Shown here: in pieces, positions 23,151 through 37,498 of the stretch
How positions within the stretch are numbered: the stretch's first letter is position 1
Layout of the letters: each line of letters starts with the position of its first letter
NCBI RefSeq assembly: GCF_000189635.1
Contig: NW_002476481.1
Coordinates: 930,001 to 994,000 of the forward strand
Origin: Tetrahymena thermophila SB210
Taxonomy: Eukaryota; Ciliophora; Oligohymenophorea; Hymenostomatida; Tetrahymenidae
Reading direction: 5' to 3'
DNA: 64,000 nt
The notes under the pieces: generated by a model
What the model was told of the DNA's origin: nothing
Seen by the model: the letters and a program-made list of their open reading frames with translations, nothing else
The model's database searches: none
Translations under genes and position numbers: made by a program

Positions 23151-25712
23151 ATGATCAAGCTTAATAGTTTAGAATAAGTATTTTTATATTTAAAATGTTT
23201 GAAAAAAAAACTAATTTTTTTGAATAACAAATAGCTCTAATAGTAAAGTAAGAGTACAACTTAAAAGCTTGAACTTAACATAAGGTTAATTTGCATTACT
23301 ATTATGAATTTTGATTGTATTTATTTAATTAAAAAATAGGAAACTTTCAACAGATAGTAATACTATTAAACTTATTGGTGAATAAATTTCCAAATTTGAT
23401 AATTTATAAATTCTAGCATTAAACTTAAAGTAAAATAAATATTTATTTTGTAAATTTAAATAAAAATTATTTATTGATAGTGACAACCAAGTTAGTGAAG
23501 AAAGTGCTATAATTTTAGGAGAGTGTATTGCAAAATGTTCTTCTATCTCTACTTTAGATCTATTTTTAGAGTAAAAATTTTTAATTGTAAATAATAATAA
23601 TATTTTTTTATGAAAGATGGAATCATTTACGAGACAATGGAATTAAATTGATGTTATAGTACATTGGAAAAAATCCTAATTTTAAACAAATCAGTATTGA
23701 CCTTTAGTAATTTTTTAATTTCGAAACATAAGAAATTTAAATGATTTTTTTAATTAGTCGAAATGGACTTCCCCCAGAATTCGGTTAAATATTAGGTGAA
23801 GCAATATCTTAATGTATTTACATAGAGAATTTATCATTACATTTAGCGTATTTTTTAAATTAAATAAAAAAATTATATTCAAAATATAAATATTTTTAAC
23901 TGATTTTAGCTTTAACTGTCTCACTGTACAAGGAGTAAAAACAATAGCATTTTATATTTCTTAGTGTCTAAACTTAAAGTAATTGAGACTATGTTTATAG
24001 TAAGTAATTTATATTAATCTAAATATATTATATAGTTATTAAAAATATTTTTATGAATTATTTTGTTAGTTTTATTTAAAAAATAATACATTATTCATAT
24101 AAATAATTTTTGAATTTTTAAAATTATTTTATATTATTTTAAAAATTAAAACAATTTAATTGAAATACAATTAAAATATAAACGCTTATATTAAAAATAA
24201 TAATAAAAGTAATAATCAAATACAATAAACTGAGATACCTTAAGTTATGTAATACATCAAAAGGCTAGTTAATCTCAATTACCTCTATTTGGATTTAGGG
24301 TAATTTAATAAGTGTTTCAACTTAAAAATAATTTACAATAATAATTAGGAAAAATAAAATAGGAGACAAAGGAGCCTTACTCTTAGGATTTGAAATCTCT
24401 TCTTCATAAATACTTTCATAATTAACTATCCGTCTTTAGTAAATTTTTTAAAAAATTTCATTTAGGTAATCAATCACTTTAAATTTAGTGAAAACGAAAT
24501 CAGTGAGGAAGGAATTAAAGTTCTAGCATAATAAATCTCTTTATGCCAAAACTTGAGTTTATTATGTTTAAATTTATAGTAAATTTTTTTAAATTATTTA
24601 AAAAATTTATTGAATCTAATTCAATAGTTTAAATTAAATAAAAACCAATGGAGCTTCACATTTAGGTCAATAATTATAAAAATGCACAAACCTAAAATCG
24701 TTATCTCTCTCTTTAGGGTATAAATTTTATATTTATTAATTGATTTAAGTATAAATTATTTTTAGTCACAATCAAATTAAGGAAAAAGGAGTTTCTGATA
24801 TAGGAAATGGCATATCTAATCTGAGAAATCTGCATTAGTTGGAGTTATCTTTTTCGTAAATATAAATCTAAACTTTATTTGTTTTAGTTTTTTTAAAAAT
24901 ATTTAGTTATATTTTGATAAGATATTCTAAGTTTAATTAATTTTTTTATTTAAATAAATAGAGTAAATGAAGCTTAAAATGAAGGTGCATAAAATATTGT
25001 TAAATCAGTATCTTGCTGCAGCGAACTTACTTAACTATCTCTTTATTTATTGTAATTTATATTTTTTACAGCAAATACTTAATTATTTAATGGGTGAAAT
25101 AGCATTAATAATAAAAAGATTCAAAATACCATTCGAAAATCATAAATTATTGTGAAAAATATTAAAAAATACCCTCATTTTTGTTTAATTAGTTTTTGAA
25201 AGTTAAATTTAAAATTTTTTAAAATCAATAAATAAATATAAATATTTAAATTAAAAAAATTTTGAATAAATGAAGTACAAAGTATTTTCATTTTTTTAAT
25301 GAATAAAATAAATTTTTAATTTATAAATAAAATAAAGCTAAAACATGATAAACTCAAAAGGAATAATGAGCACTTCTGCCTTCATTTTAAAACTTACAAA
25401 TCTTTAATAATTAAATGTAGATTTAGGGTAAAATAACGAGTTTTTGGTACTTTAAATTTAACTTTATTTATAAATAATTAGATGCAATAACATTAATCTA
25501 TCTGATTTACTGATTATGAATTAATCTTTATTTAAATTTGCTCATTTGAACACTTTCAACTTGTAAATCATGTAAATTTTTTTATTTTTATGTTGAATTT
25601 AAAAACAAATACTTTTTATAGGATGTGCAATATTGATCTAAAGTAAGCATAGGTATTAAAACGGTAACTAAGAAAAGTTTAAAAGCTAGTCTAATTTAGT
25701 ATTATGATATGA
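23151..25712 (+). CDS. Leucine-rich-repeat protein, about one repeat per exon
   Basis: The proposed start is ATG 23151 (MIKLNSLEQ), followed by short exons spliced at GT...AG. Most of these encode one LRR of the ribonuclease-inhibitor type, for example NQVSEESAIILGECIAKCS, NEISEEGIKVLAQQISLCQ and IKEKGVSDIGNGISNLRN. A Lys/Gln-rich tail (LRKVQKLVQFSIMI) ends at TGA 25710-25712. LRR solenoids bind proteins; no catalytic domain is visible. The first joins (MIKLNSLEQ to LQQQSKSTT to RKLSTDSNT) are in phase. The model is weaker from about 25040 to 25620, where exon ends are unclear and part may be decayed. A broken copy of this gene lies at 36430-37150. Confidence 0.75.
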
Positions 25713-26144
25713 ATTTTTTTAAAAATTGCTACTTTAAAATTATTCATACTTTATAAGGCTTTAAGGTAGTTTTATTCTTAATTAATAAAATACTATTGTA
25801 ATCTAATTAATATTACATTTGTAAAATATATATCTACAACACATTTAGTTTGGTTTATTATAATTTTATGATATAACAAAAGATTATTTAATATTCTCAA
25901 ATTATATTTTTAAAATACCTTAGCAGTAAAATTTTATTTTTTATAAAATAAAAATGATAATTATTTCTCTATATATTTCAAAGATTACTAAAAATTAAGT
26001 AATTATTTAATTTAAAATTAATTTTGATTATTGTAAAATATTTATTTAATAAACTTAATTTCTTATTTATAAAACCTTAATTTTTTTGTCAAAAATTGTA
26101 TTGGAGCTTATTATTTTATTAAATAAATTAATTAATTTTATGAA
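25713..26144. other. Spacer between LRR gene and tandem-array copy 1
   Basis: AT-rich and non-coding. It lies between the convergent 3' ends of the LRR gene and array copy 1. Parts of it (about 25865-26090) are matched at 36900-37150, next to copy 3. Confidence 0.6.
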
Positions 26145-29100
26145 TCAATAATGTTATATTTAAGTAGAATAACTGTAGAAATTAACTTTGTTTCTCTAGT
26201 TTTTCAAGAAATTAACAATTTATTAATCATTATAAAATACTCTGAATACTTCAATTTTGTTATAAATATATGTTTGTCCTGGTTACTACTCAATAAAGGA
26301 AGATCCAACAAATTGAAGTAATATTATCACTTAAATATTTAACACAGATAAAATTTAGCAAAGTTTAAAAAATAAACAATTATTCTTTATGTTTAGTTGT
26401 TTTGAGCAGTATATAATATATCTTTATTACTTAAAGTTGTTCTGGAAATTGAATTTTAATCCACTGCTTTTTTATAATCTTTAATTTATTTACTCATATT
26501 TTATTTGGTTGACAAACAAACTTGAAAGAGCTTTATGGATTGATATATGGAAGAAGTGTTCACTTGTTAATTAATAAATTTCATTCATAGCAACTGTTTA
26601 GTTTGAATCTTCAATATGAGATTAAACCAAGCTTTCATCGCCATAGTGCGTTAAAATTTTTGGACTGAAAATCAATTATAGAGGCTTTTTACATGAATTT
26701 TTTAGGATATTTCTCTAAGCTTAGTATGTTTCTTTTGTCTTAATAAAATTGCTAAAACTTTCAATTTATTAAAGACCTCTTAAATTATTTTTATAAACAG
26801 TGGGTTCTTCACTTATTAAGGAAGTTTAAGATTGAATTTATTCCTAGTTTACAAGTAATTTCTCTTCACATACACTATCTAAAGCATAACTTTTTGTAAT
26901 TTTAGGACTAAATTAACTTTATTAAGAAACGCTTAATTAATTGATAAAAGAATCTTTATCATTGAGCTGTTTTTTATTTTGGTCATCAAAAAGAGAAATA
27001 TCTTCATATATCTTTGAGCTTAGTTTTTCAAAAAGTTAGTTTATATCCCCATTAATGACTTCCATTAGTCTTTTTATAATTTGGTTTTATAAAAATTTGA
27101 TTTATTAAATATTCATCATAGGCATAAACTCTTAAACAATCTACTAATTTTGTTGAGCTAATATAATTCCTAACTGATCTCTATCCCAATTAAGAACTTG
27201 ATTAATGAGATTGCTAAAGAGTTAAACTGATTAAAAGATTAATTCACTACTGTTCTAACAATCAAATATCAAAGCAATTTACATTGATATGTTATTGTCG
27301 AATTTTTGAAAAAATTCATTAAATTCTCTAGATTGAATTTTCGATTTGGCAAAAATTTCATTCAGCACCATACAAATTTTTACTTAATAGTGAGATATAA
27401 TTTATTTTTTATTTTCAAATAAGCTTGTTAATATCTCAGCAGCCTTTTTAAATTAACCACATTTCACCAAAAATTAAGATTTATAAACAATAAAAAAACA
27501 GTTTAAATTATCTAGTGAGTAAAAATTATTAAATAAATAATAATCTTAAACTGCTGAGTCTAAATTATTTCTAAATTCAAAAAGAATATCTAGCTTTTGG
27601 TTTTACTTGCAGTATATAATAATATCATTAACATTGTTTAAAAAGTAATTTTTATAATCATTTTCTGCTAAGTTAAGCTTCAGCAATCCCTTATTTAGAG
27701 TTTTATTCTAAAGAAATACCTTTTTTGTATCATTTAATTTGATAATAAATTAATAAATCGAGTTATTTTAATTATAAGCTTGTATTGAAATATCTTTAGA
27801 TGTTTCATTTTTATTAAAATATACACTTTTTTTAATAAATTAGGCTTTTTTCTTGTCTGAGGAGGTGATTTAACTCCTCAAAATGGGACTTTGATCTTTA
27901 TATTTATATATAGGGTTATTTGTAATGACAAAACTGTTAGAACTTTCATTAAATTATTTGATTTTATTTATAAATTCTTATTGTTGATATGTATTATTTT
28001 TAAAGAAATTACTCAATAATAACTGCTCTTTCTATTGCTTATAATTTTGAATAATATTTTCTATCTATTTTTCTACGTAGTCTAATTTTTTTACTTTTTT
28101 TAACTCAAATAGAGCTTTGTATCTTACAGTTAGTATTTCATATAGTTATAATTCTTTTTAGGGGAGATACTCTGATATTCTTTTTAGCAAGTCTAATTGC
28201 TCAATTACCTCACTCCAAAAATTGTAGCTATTCTTGTGAAAAGTATTAATAAGTAGCAGAGTTATAGTTAAATTTCTATTTCTTGAATATAAATTTTACA
28301 AAAGGTATATTCTTTATTCATTTAATTCATCTTTTAACTCATCAAGAACAATCTATTGTTCCATAATATTATTTTATTATAAGAATTAGTTGTGCTATTT
28401 TAATTTTTCTAATAAACTTGGATCTACTTCAACTGATTATGAATAATTGCTTGTTTACTTTTTTAATTTATTAACTAATGAATTTACTATTTTTTAAGAG
28501 CTTTATTTAGTCACACTGATCTTTTTCTTCTCTTTTTTTAATTTTATCTTTTAATTTAAAAATAATTTTTAATTTTCCTTTAATTATTTAAATTTATAAA
28601 TAAAAAATTATTTCTTTTTATTATTTTTTTAGATAGATATATTTGATTTTAAATAAAGAAAAAAGTTAATTCTAAATTAATTGCTTTACCGGAAATCTAT
28701 TATTTTATTCTTATAAAATTTCTTGTATATTATTTGAGTATCCAAACTCAGAAAGTAAAAAAGCACTAAACGAGTAAGGATTTTCTTTACAAAACTATTG
28801 AATCTCGTATCTTGCACATACAACAGACTACACAAAATACTCAAGAGACTCAAAAAGATGGCCTTTAGCCAACAGAAGAGTACCTATGTTATTTTTGGTT
28901 ATTCCCTCAGCATGGATATTGCTAAATTCTTTAAAGAGTTTTAAATTATTACTCAGCTTAATTAGCGTTTCTGTATCGTTCATTTCAAAAATATTTTCTG
29001 ATGTGTATAATAACATTTAATAAATAGCCTAAAAGCTTCGATAAAGAAATTTAGTTTCATAAGAAAAAAATTAATCTTCTAAATTGTTTGAAAGAGCATT

Positions 29101-30566
29101 GTTATCAAATTTATGTGAAGCCATTTCTTTCAAAATATTTATTAAGCTATCAACTTAATCATAAATTACGATAAAGTGACTTAATTAGTAAGCATAAACA
29201 CAAATTGAAAGAGGAATAGTAAGAACTGAAAGACATACAGTAAATACAATGAAGTAAAAATCCAAAGTTTAGCTCAAGTTATACTCCCATGTTTTGAAAT
29301 CACTTTCAGACAAAAAGCAAACAATTAAATAAGGTATTTATTAAACGTTATGAAGTTTACTTGAGTTTAAGTTAAAAATATTCGAAATTTAATGTTTTTG
29401 TTATATAATTATAGGAGTTATCAAAACAACATTTTATGTGCTGTTCGCTGTAAAATTGATTTATTGTTAACAATATTATATTTTATTTTCCAAATAATCT
29501 TTATTTTGTATGCAAACTAAATTTTATAGATAATTCTAAATAGAGATATTCAATTTTTACACTTATGATTTTTCATTTACAAGTGAAAGTACTTCTTAAT
29601 AAAAACCATCAAGATTATTAGAATCAATATTTTTATTATTATGTTAAAGTACAGTTTAACTTAAAGAATCAACTAAATACACTTATTAACTTTAATTATT
29701 GCCTAAATTAGTAAAGTAGTTTTTGAATTATGTTATAATAGTCTATGCACAAAGAATAATTTGATTGATATTTGAATTATAAAGATAGCTGGTGTCAATA
29801 AGCTCCTAGCATTATAGTTGACTAATTTAGCTTATATTAGCAAATTTGATCAGTTAAGGTGGGTGAAACTGAATATATGTTTAATTTATTGTATTTTAAA
29901 ACCATGATTGGCAATGAGGATAGATTTCATTTTCATTTTCTTATTAGCACATTTAAGATAAAAAGCTTTCAAAAATTGTTTTGTTTTTACTATTTATAAG
30001 GATATTTGGTTATTTTGCTGCATAAAAGATATTATCAAAAATTATTTTCCGATTGTTAGAATATATATCATTGTCATGTAGGAAAGATCGCTATAAAATG
30101 CTTTATTTGTAGAGGTATAATAAATATTATTTAGTATTTTCATCGAGATCTTTTATTAAAAAAATAATTTATTACTCTACCAATTATTAACTAGATTAGG
30201 GTTTACTTTTATTAAAGAAGAGAGTTATGAATCTTCTTTTTATTATTAAAGTAAATCAAAGTTGATTAAGGAATATACATGACCTGGCTAGATATTTATA
30301 GCACCGTTAAACATTTTATCAACAAAGTTATTAAGTACAGTTGCAAATGTAGGGAATATTTAAGCTTCTCTACTAATTTAGCTAGAAAGAGTGGCAGCAA
30401 TACTAGAAGTATGCTTAATTTGTGTTTCAAATAATAGGTTTGAAAAATCAGAAATATATTATTTTTATATTAATAAAATGAAATATAAACCAATTATAGC
30501 TGATATGATTGTTATTATAATTGGTAAGCTTGCTACAAGTACTAGTATTTTATTCTATCTTTTCAT
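26145..30566 (-). pseudogene. Array copy 1: Cache-like/TPR membrane protein, frame-broken
   Basis: Exon 1 is 30566-28690, the intron 28527-28689, exon 2 28526-26145 (TGA 26145-26147). The N-terminal segment KILVLVASLPIIITIISAII is the first membrane span. An extracytoplasmic region with YPHCQSWFQ follows, typical of ciliate dCache-like proteins, then a second span (FYFIVFTVCLSVLTIPLSI). A cytoplasmic TPR-like part includes ITKNNIGTLLLAKGHLFES. The C-terminal part (RYIIYCSKQLN to IEVFRVFYND) may be a degenerate von Willebrand A fold. Near 30150-30168 this copy has two extra bases compared with copies 2-4, so the original frame meets TGA at 29850-29852. The rest is open in the shifted frame. 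Function (sensing at the membrane) is inferred from architecture. Confidence 0.8.
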
Positions 30567-31290
30567 TTCTAATTTACTTTTTGCTACTTTTTAAGAAATT
30601 AGATTATTCTTTCTAAAATAAATGTTGTTAATTAATATTATAATTTTATCAATAAAAATTCAATGAACCTCTAATTATTTGGTAGAACTAATTTTTTATA
30701 TTGCTTCCCAGCCAGCCAAATAATATTAAATTTCTAAATAAGTTAGCATAAAAATATAATCATGTAATCTTAAAATTTTTATAAAGGTTTATTGAAATTC
30801 TGTAGTTCTTAATATTTTAGTTGTGATAAAGTTATTATCTAAAATAATATAAATATTAGTATATTATACAGATATATTTAACAATGTTAGATAATATATC
30901 GATATTATTAGTATATATTTTAATTTATATGTAAAATTTTATACAAGCATAAATTAATATATAGCAAAATGCCATTCAAAAATTTAGTTAAGAAAAAAAA
31001 ATTAAATAAAAAAATAATAATTAATTCTTAATGATATTACAGTAGTTAAAAATTATAATTCGTTTTTATTTTTTTAATATATTTTTGTTTAAATAAAATA
31101 TTAAAAACTACTTTTTTAAAATAATTTTTAATTTTTTACAATTTATTTGCAATAAGTAATTAGCAATTTGCAAATTTTTGCAAAAAATAATATATACTCA
31201 TAAGTTAATTTAAATTTATTTTTTTGCAATAAATTAATTTTTTCCTGCAGCTTGTTAGTGTATTAATAGAATTTTAACTAATTTTATGAA
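30567..31290. other. Spacer between array copies 1 and 2
   Basis: AT-rich and non-coding. It should hold the promoter of copy 1 and the 3' UTR of copy 2. Its right edge shares a ctgcag-ttgttag-gtattaata segment with the spacer left of copy 3, marking a duplication boundary. Confidence 0.6.
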
Positions 31291-34200
31291 TCAATAATGC
31301 TATATTTGAGTTACATAACTGTAGAAATTAACTTTGTTTCTCTAGCTTTTCAAGAAATTAACAATCTATTAATCATTATAAAATACTCTGAATACTTCAA
31401 TTTTGTTATAAATATATGTTTGTCCTGGTTACTATTCAATAAAGGAAGATCCAGCAAATTGAAGTAATATTATCACTTATATTTTTAAAGCAGATAAAAT
31501 TTCGCAAAGTTTTAAAAATAAAGAATTATTATTAATGCTTAGTTATTTGGTGCAGTATATAATATATCTTTTTTGCTTAAAGCTATTCTGAAAATTGAAT
31601 TTTAATCCTCCCATTTTTTGTAATCTTTAATTTATTTCCTCATATTTTATTTGATTGGCAAACAAACTTGAAAGAGCTTTATGGATTGATAAATGGAAGA
31701 AATGTTCACTTGTTAATTAACAAATTTCATTCATACCAACTATTTAACTTGAATCTTCAATATGAGATTAAACCAGGCTTTCATCGCCTTAGTGAATTAA
31801 AATTTTTGGAGTGAAAATCAATTATTGAGGTTTTTTATTTGAGTTTTTTAGGATATAACTCTAAGTTTAGCAATATTCTCTTATGCTAATAAAATTGCTA
31901 ACACTTCCAATTTATTAAAGACCTCTTTTATTATTTTTATAAACAGTGGGTTCTTCACTTATTAAAGAAATTTAAGATTGATCTTATTCCTTTTTTAAAT
32001 GTAATTTCTCTTCACATATACTATCTAGAGCATAATTTTTTGTAATTTTAGGACTATATTAGCTTTATTAAGAAATGCTTAATTAGTTGATTAAAGATTC
32101 CCTATCATTTTACTGCTATTTATTTTGTTCATCAAAAAGACAAATATCTTCATATATCTTTGAGCTTAATTTTTCAAAAAGTTAGTTTACATCACCATTA
32201 ATTACTTCCATCAGTCTTTTTATAATTTGGTTTTATAAAAATTTGATTTGTTAAATATTCATCATAGGTATAATAGCTTCAACAATCTTCTAATTTTGTT
32301 CTGCTAATATAATTCCTAACTGATCTCGAGCCCAGTTTAGAACTTGATTAATGAGATTACTAAAGAGTTAAACTGATTAAAAGATTAATTCATTATTGTC
32401 CTAAAAATCAAATATCAAAGCAATTTACATTGATATGTTATTGTCGAATTTTTGAAAAAATTCATTAAATTCTCTAGATTGAATTTTTGATTTTGCAAAA
32501 ATTTCATTGAGCTACATACAAATTTTAACTGATTCGTGAGATATAATTTATTTTTTATTTTCAAATAAGCTTGTTAACATCTCAGCAGCCTTCTTAAATT
32601 AGCCACTTTATGCCAAGAATTAAGATTTAAAAACTGTAAAAAAACAGTTTAAATTATCTAGCGAGTAGAAATTATTTAATAAATAGTAATCTTAAACTGC
32701 TGAGTCTAAATTATTTCTAAATTCAAAAAGAATATCTAGTTTTTGGTTTAGCTTGGAGTATATAATAATGTCATTAACTTTGTTTAAAAAGTCATTTCTA
32801 TAATCATTTTCTAATAAGTTAATCTTCAGTTATCCGTTATTTAGACTTTTATTCTAAAGAAAAATATTTTTTGTATCATTTAATTTGATAATAAATTAAT
32901 AAATCGAGTTATTTTAATTATAAGTCTCTATTGAAATATCTTTAGATGTTTCATTTATATTTAAATATATATTTTTTTTAATAAATTAGGATTTTCTCTT
33001 GTCTGAAGTAGGGATTTAACTCCTCAAGATTGGACTTAGATCTTTTTGCTTATATTTAGAGTTATTTGGAATGATAAAACTATTAGAAATTTCACGAAAT
33101 TATTTGATTTAATTTACAAATGCTTATTGTTGCTATTTAATATTTTTAAAGAAATTACTATTTAATAGCTAGTCTTTTGAGTGCTTATAATTTTGAATAA
33201 TATTTTCTATCTATTTTTCTACATAATCTAATTTTTTTATTTTTTTTAACTCAAAAAGAGCTTTGTATCTTAAAATTAATATTTCATATTTTTATAATTC
33301 TTTTTAAGGGAGATACTCTGATACTCTTGTTAATAAGTCCAATTGCTCAATTACCTCATTCCAAAAATTATAGCTATTCTTCTAAATAGCATTAATAAGA
33401 AGCAGAGTTATAGTTAAATTCCTATTTCTTGAGTATAAATTTTACAAAAGATATATTCTTTATTCCTTTAATTCATCTTTAAACTCTTCAAAAGTAATCT
33501 ATTGTTCCATAATATTGTTTTATTTTAAAAATTAATTGTACAATTTTAATTTTTCTAATAAACTTGGATCTACTTCAGCTGATAATGAATAGTTACTTGT
33601 TTACTTTTTTAATCTATTAACTATTTAATTTACTATTTTTTAAGAGCTCTATTTAGTCACACTGATTTTTTTCTTTTCTTTTATCAATTTTATCTATTAA
33701 TTTAAAAAATAATTTTTAATTTTCCTTTATTTTTTTTAAAAAATGTGTAAAAAATAATTTCTTTTTATTAATTTTTATTTCAGGTATTTTAATTTGATTT
33801 TAAATAAAGAAAAAAAGCTAATAATTGCATACTGGAAATTTATTATATTATTCTTATATAATTTCTTGTATATTATTTGAATATCCAAACTCAGAAAGTA
33901 AAAAAGCACTAAATGAGTAAGGATTTTCTTTACAAAACTATTGAATCTCATATCTTGCACATACAACAGATTACACAAAATACTCAAGAGCCTAAAAAAG
34001 ATGGCCTTTAGCCAACAGAAGACTGCCTATGTTATTGTTGGTAATTCCCTCAGCATGGATATTACAAAATTCTTTAAAGAATTTTAAATGATTATTCAGC
34101 TTAATCAGCGTTTCTGTGTCGTTGATTTCAAAGATATTTTCTGATGTATATAATAATATTTAATAAATTGCCTAAAAGCTTTGATAAAGAAATTTAGTTT

Positions 34201-35710
34201 CTTAAGAAAAAAATAAATCTTCTAAATCGTTTGAAAGTGTATTGCTATCAAATTTATGTGAAGTCATTTCTTTCAAAATATTTATTAAGCAATCAACTTA
34301 ATCATCCATTACAATAAAGTGACTTAATAAGTAAGCATAAACAATAATTGAGAGAGGAACTGTAAGAACTGAAAGACATACAGTAAATACAATGAAATAA
34401 AAATCTAAATTTTACCTCAAGTTTTACTCCCATATTTTGAAATCACTTTAAGACAAAAAGCAAACAATTAAATAAGGTATTTATTAATCGTTTTGATGTT
34501 TACTTGAGTTTAAGTTAAAAAGATTTGAAATTTAATGCTTTTGTTAAATAATTATGGGAGATATTAAAACAACATTTTATGTGCTATTCACTGTAAAGTT
34601 TATTTATTATTAACAATATTAAATTTTAGTATCTAAATAATCTTTATTTTATATGCAAACTAAATTTTAAAGATAATTTTAAATAGAAATATTCAATTTT
34701 TACGCTTATGATTTATCATTTACAAGTGAAAGTACTTCTTAATAAAAACCATTAAGATTATTAGCACTAAAATTATTATTTTAACGTTAAAATACTATTT
34801 AACTTGAAGAATCTACAAAGTACGCTTATTGATTGTAAAGATTGCCTAAATTAGTAAAGTAATTTTTGAATTATGTTATAATAGTCTAAGCACAAAGAAT
34901 TATTTCATTGATATTTGAATTATAAAAAAAGCTGTTATCTAAAAGTTGCTAGCATTATAGCTGACCAATTTAGCTTATGTTAGCAACTTCGATCAGTTAA
35001 GATGGATGAAATTGAATATATGTTTAATTTATTGTATTTTAAAACCAGGATTAGCAATGAGGGTAGTTTTAATTTTCATTTTCATTTTCTTATTAGCACA
35101 TTTAAGATAAAAAGTTTTCAAAAATTGTTTTGTTTTTACTATTTATAATGATGTTCGGTTATTTTGCTGCATAAAAGAAATTATCAAATATGATTTTCCG
35201 ATTGCTAGAGTGTTTATCATTATCATGTAGGAGAGATCTCTATAAAATGCTTTATTTGTAGAAGTTTAATAAATATTATTTAGTATTTTCATCAAGATCT
35301 TTTATAAAAAATACTTTATCATTCTACCAATTATTAACTAGATTAGAGTCTAATTTTATTAAAGAAGAGAGATATGAATCTTCTTGTTATTATTAAAGCA
35401 AATCAAAGTTAAGTAAGGAATATACATGAGCTGGCTAGATATTTATAGTGCCATTAAGCACTTTAGCAACAAAGTTATTAAGCGCAGTTGCAAATGTAGG
35501 GAATATTTAAGCTTATCTGCTTATTTAGCTTGAAAGAGTGGCAGTAATACTAAAAGTATGATTAATTTGTATATCAAATAATAGGTTTGAAAAATCAGAA
35601 ATATATTATTTTTATTTTAATAAAATGAAATATAAACCCATTATAGCTGATATGATTGTTATTATAATTAGTAAGCATGCTCCAACTAGTATTTTATTCT
35701 ATCTTTTCAT
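31291..35710 (-). CDS. Array copy 2: Cache-like/TPR two-span membrane protein, apparently intact
   Basis: ATG 35710; exon 1 35710-33833 (626 codons), a 160-nt intron (33673-33832), exon 2 33672-31291 (794 codons with TGA 31291-31293). Both exon lengths are multiples of three, giving about 1,419 residues. The ectodomain reads NWQNDKVFFIKDLDENTK without the break seen in copy 1. The architecture matches copy 1: short N-terminus, membrane span, Cache-like ectodomain, second span, helical HAMP-like and TPR-like cytoplasmic region, degenerate C-terminal domain. It probably senses an extracellular or lumenal ligand, an inference from Cache-type layout alone. I did not check every codon for an internal TGA. 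Confidence 0.82.
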
Positions 35711-37498
35711 CTCTAATTTACTTTATGATATTTTTTAGAAATTGAATTATTCTTTATTATGATTCAATCAATTAGAATTCAATTATTTAGTAGAAGTAAT
35801 TTTTTTTTTGCTTTTTCAGAATTAAATTTCTAAATAAGATAACATTAAAATATAGCAATGTAATTTAAAAATTTTTTTTTTAAGGATTATTGAAATAAAT
35901 TCTGAAGTTTTTAATATATGTATTAATTTAATTTAAAAAATAATGGGGTTGTTTATTTAAGTCCAGTAAAATCACAATATTAAATATATTTAATCATATT
36001 TTCATATAAGTCTTATTTTATTTTAATTTACATAACTAAAATCTTAATTAGATTTATTTTACATTATTGTACACTTTTTATAATAAATATTATAATAATT
36101 ATACATTAATTAATTATTTTGTTTGTTTAAATAATATGCAATCTTCTGTATTTAAATCTAATTTTTAAATATCTTCTATTAATAATTTTCTAAGCTTATT
36201 TTTTATCAATAACATTTTATAATTCCCTCTTTTTCTTATATTTTCAAGAGTTTGTTTTCTATATTCTGCATTATTCATTAATTTGAAATCAGTTTAAAGA
36301 CTCATCTTTTTCTAACCTAGCAATGTTTCTTTTTTGAGAATTGAAATCAAAAAATTTTTTAATAATTCTGATTATTCAAATTGAACAATTTATTAAATTT
36401 ACTTTATTTCTAATCCTAATTATAATCGATTTATTTATTTAAAAAATAATACAGTAATTAATTTATGAATTTTACAAATTATTTTATATTAATTATATAT
36501 TAAAACAATTTATTTGAAATATCATTAAGACATAAATGCCTATATTAAAAATATTTATAAAAGTAATAATCAAATACATACAATAAATAAACTGATATAC
36601 CTTAAATTATGCAAAACATCAAAAAACCATTTAATCTTAATTATCTCTATTTGTATTTATGGTATTTTAATAAATATTTCAACTAAAAAATAACTTGCAA
36701 TAATAATTATCAGATTAGGAAATTAAATATATAATTTTAAAAAATTCTCTATTTGGTAATCAATCACTTTAAATTTAATGAAAATAAAATCAGTGAGGAA
36801 GAAATTATAGATCTAGCTAGCATAACAAATATCTTTCTATAAAAATATATATATTAAATGAATAAAATAAATTTTAAGTATGTTAAGAAATCTAAAGAAT
36901 GATAATTTTATGATGTAACAAGAGATGATTTAATATTCTCAAATTATATTTAAAAAATGTAAAATTTTATTTTTTATAGAAAAAATGATAATTATTTCTC
37001 TGCTTATTTCAAGGATAACTAAAAACTAAGTAATCATTAAATTTAATTTTAAAGCTAATATACTTTATTGTAAAATATTTATTTCATATACATAGTTAGT
37101 TACTCATATATAACACCATAAAGAAAAAAAATTGTGAAAAATAGGATTGTCATTTTCAAATAGATATATAATTATTTTTTTATATACTCGAATTCTAAAA
37201 AAAGGATATGAAAATGGATTCATTTCATCTCTGTTTTAAATATCAAACTTACTTATTTATATATTTAATTATAAAAAATTAAATTAAGAAAAATGTATAA
37301 ATAAAATTAATTTCAAACTTTAAAATTTTTAATAATTTTAATTTATAATAATGTAAATATATTTTTTTTAAAAAAGACTCCAGTTTCTTTTCTTCGAAAT
37401 CGACGATTATTATTTAATTTAAATTTATTCATTTAAAATAAACTAACTTTTTTCTGCAGTTGTTAGCGTATTAATAAAATTAGTTAAAATTTTATGAA
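35711..37498. other. Spacer between array copies 2 and 3, holding LRR-gene remnants
   Basis: The longest spacer in the array. The left part is AT-rich with nothing recognised. From about 36430 to 37150 it matches parts of the LRR gene region; see the separate pseudogene entry. Confidence 0.6.
36430..37150 (+). pseudogene. Decayed fragment of the LRR gene
   Basis: Blocks match the LRR gene in order: 36430-36730 to about 24060-24350 (aaagtaataatcaaatac and the exon encoding IPQVMQYIKRLVNLNYLYL), 36735-36830 to about 24465-24540 (the NEISEEGIKVLAQ exon), and 36900-37150 to about 25870-26090 (3' flank). Exons between these blocks are missing and the reading frames are damaged. The order and orientation are the same as the functional gene's position next to array copy 1. 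Confidence 0.8.
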
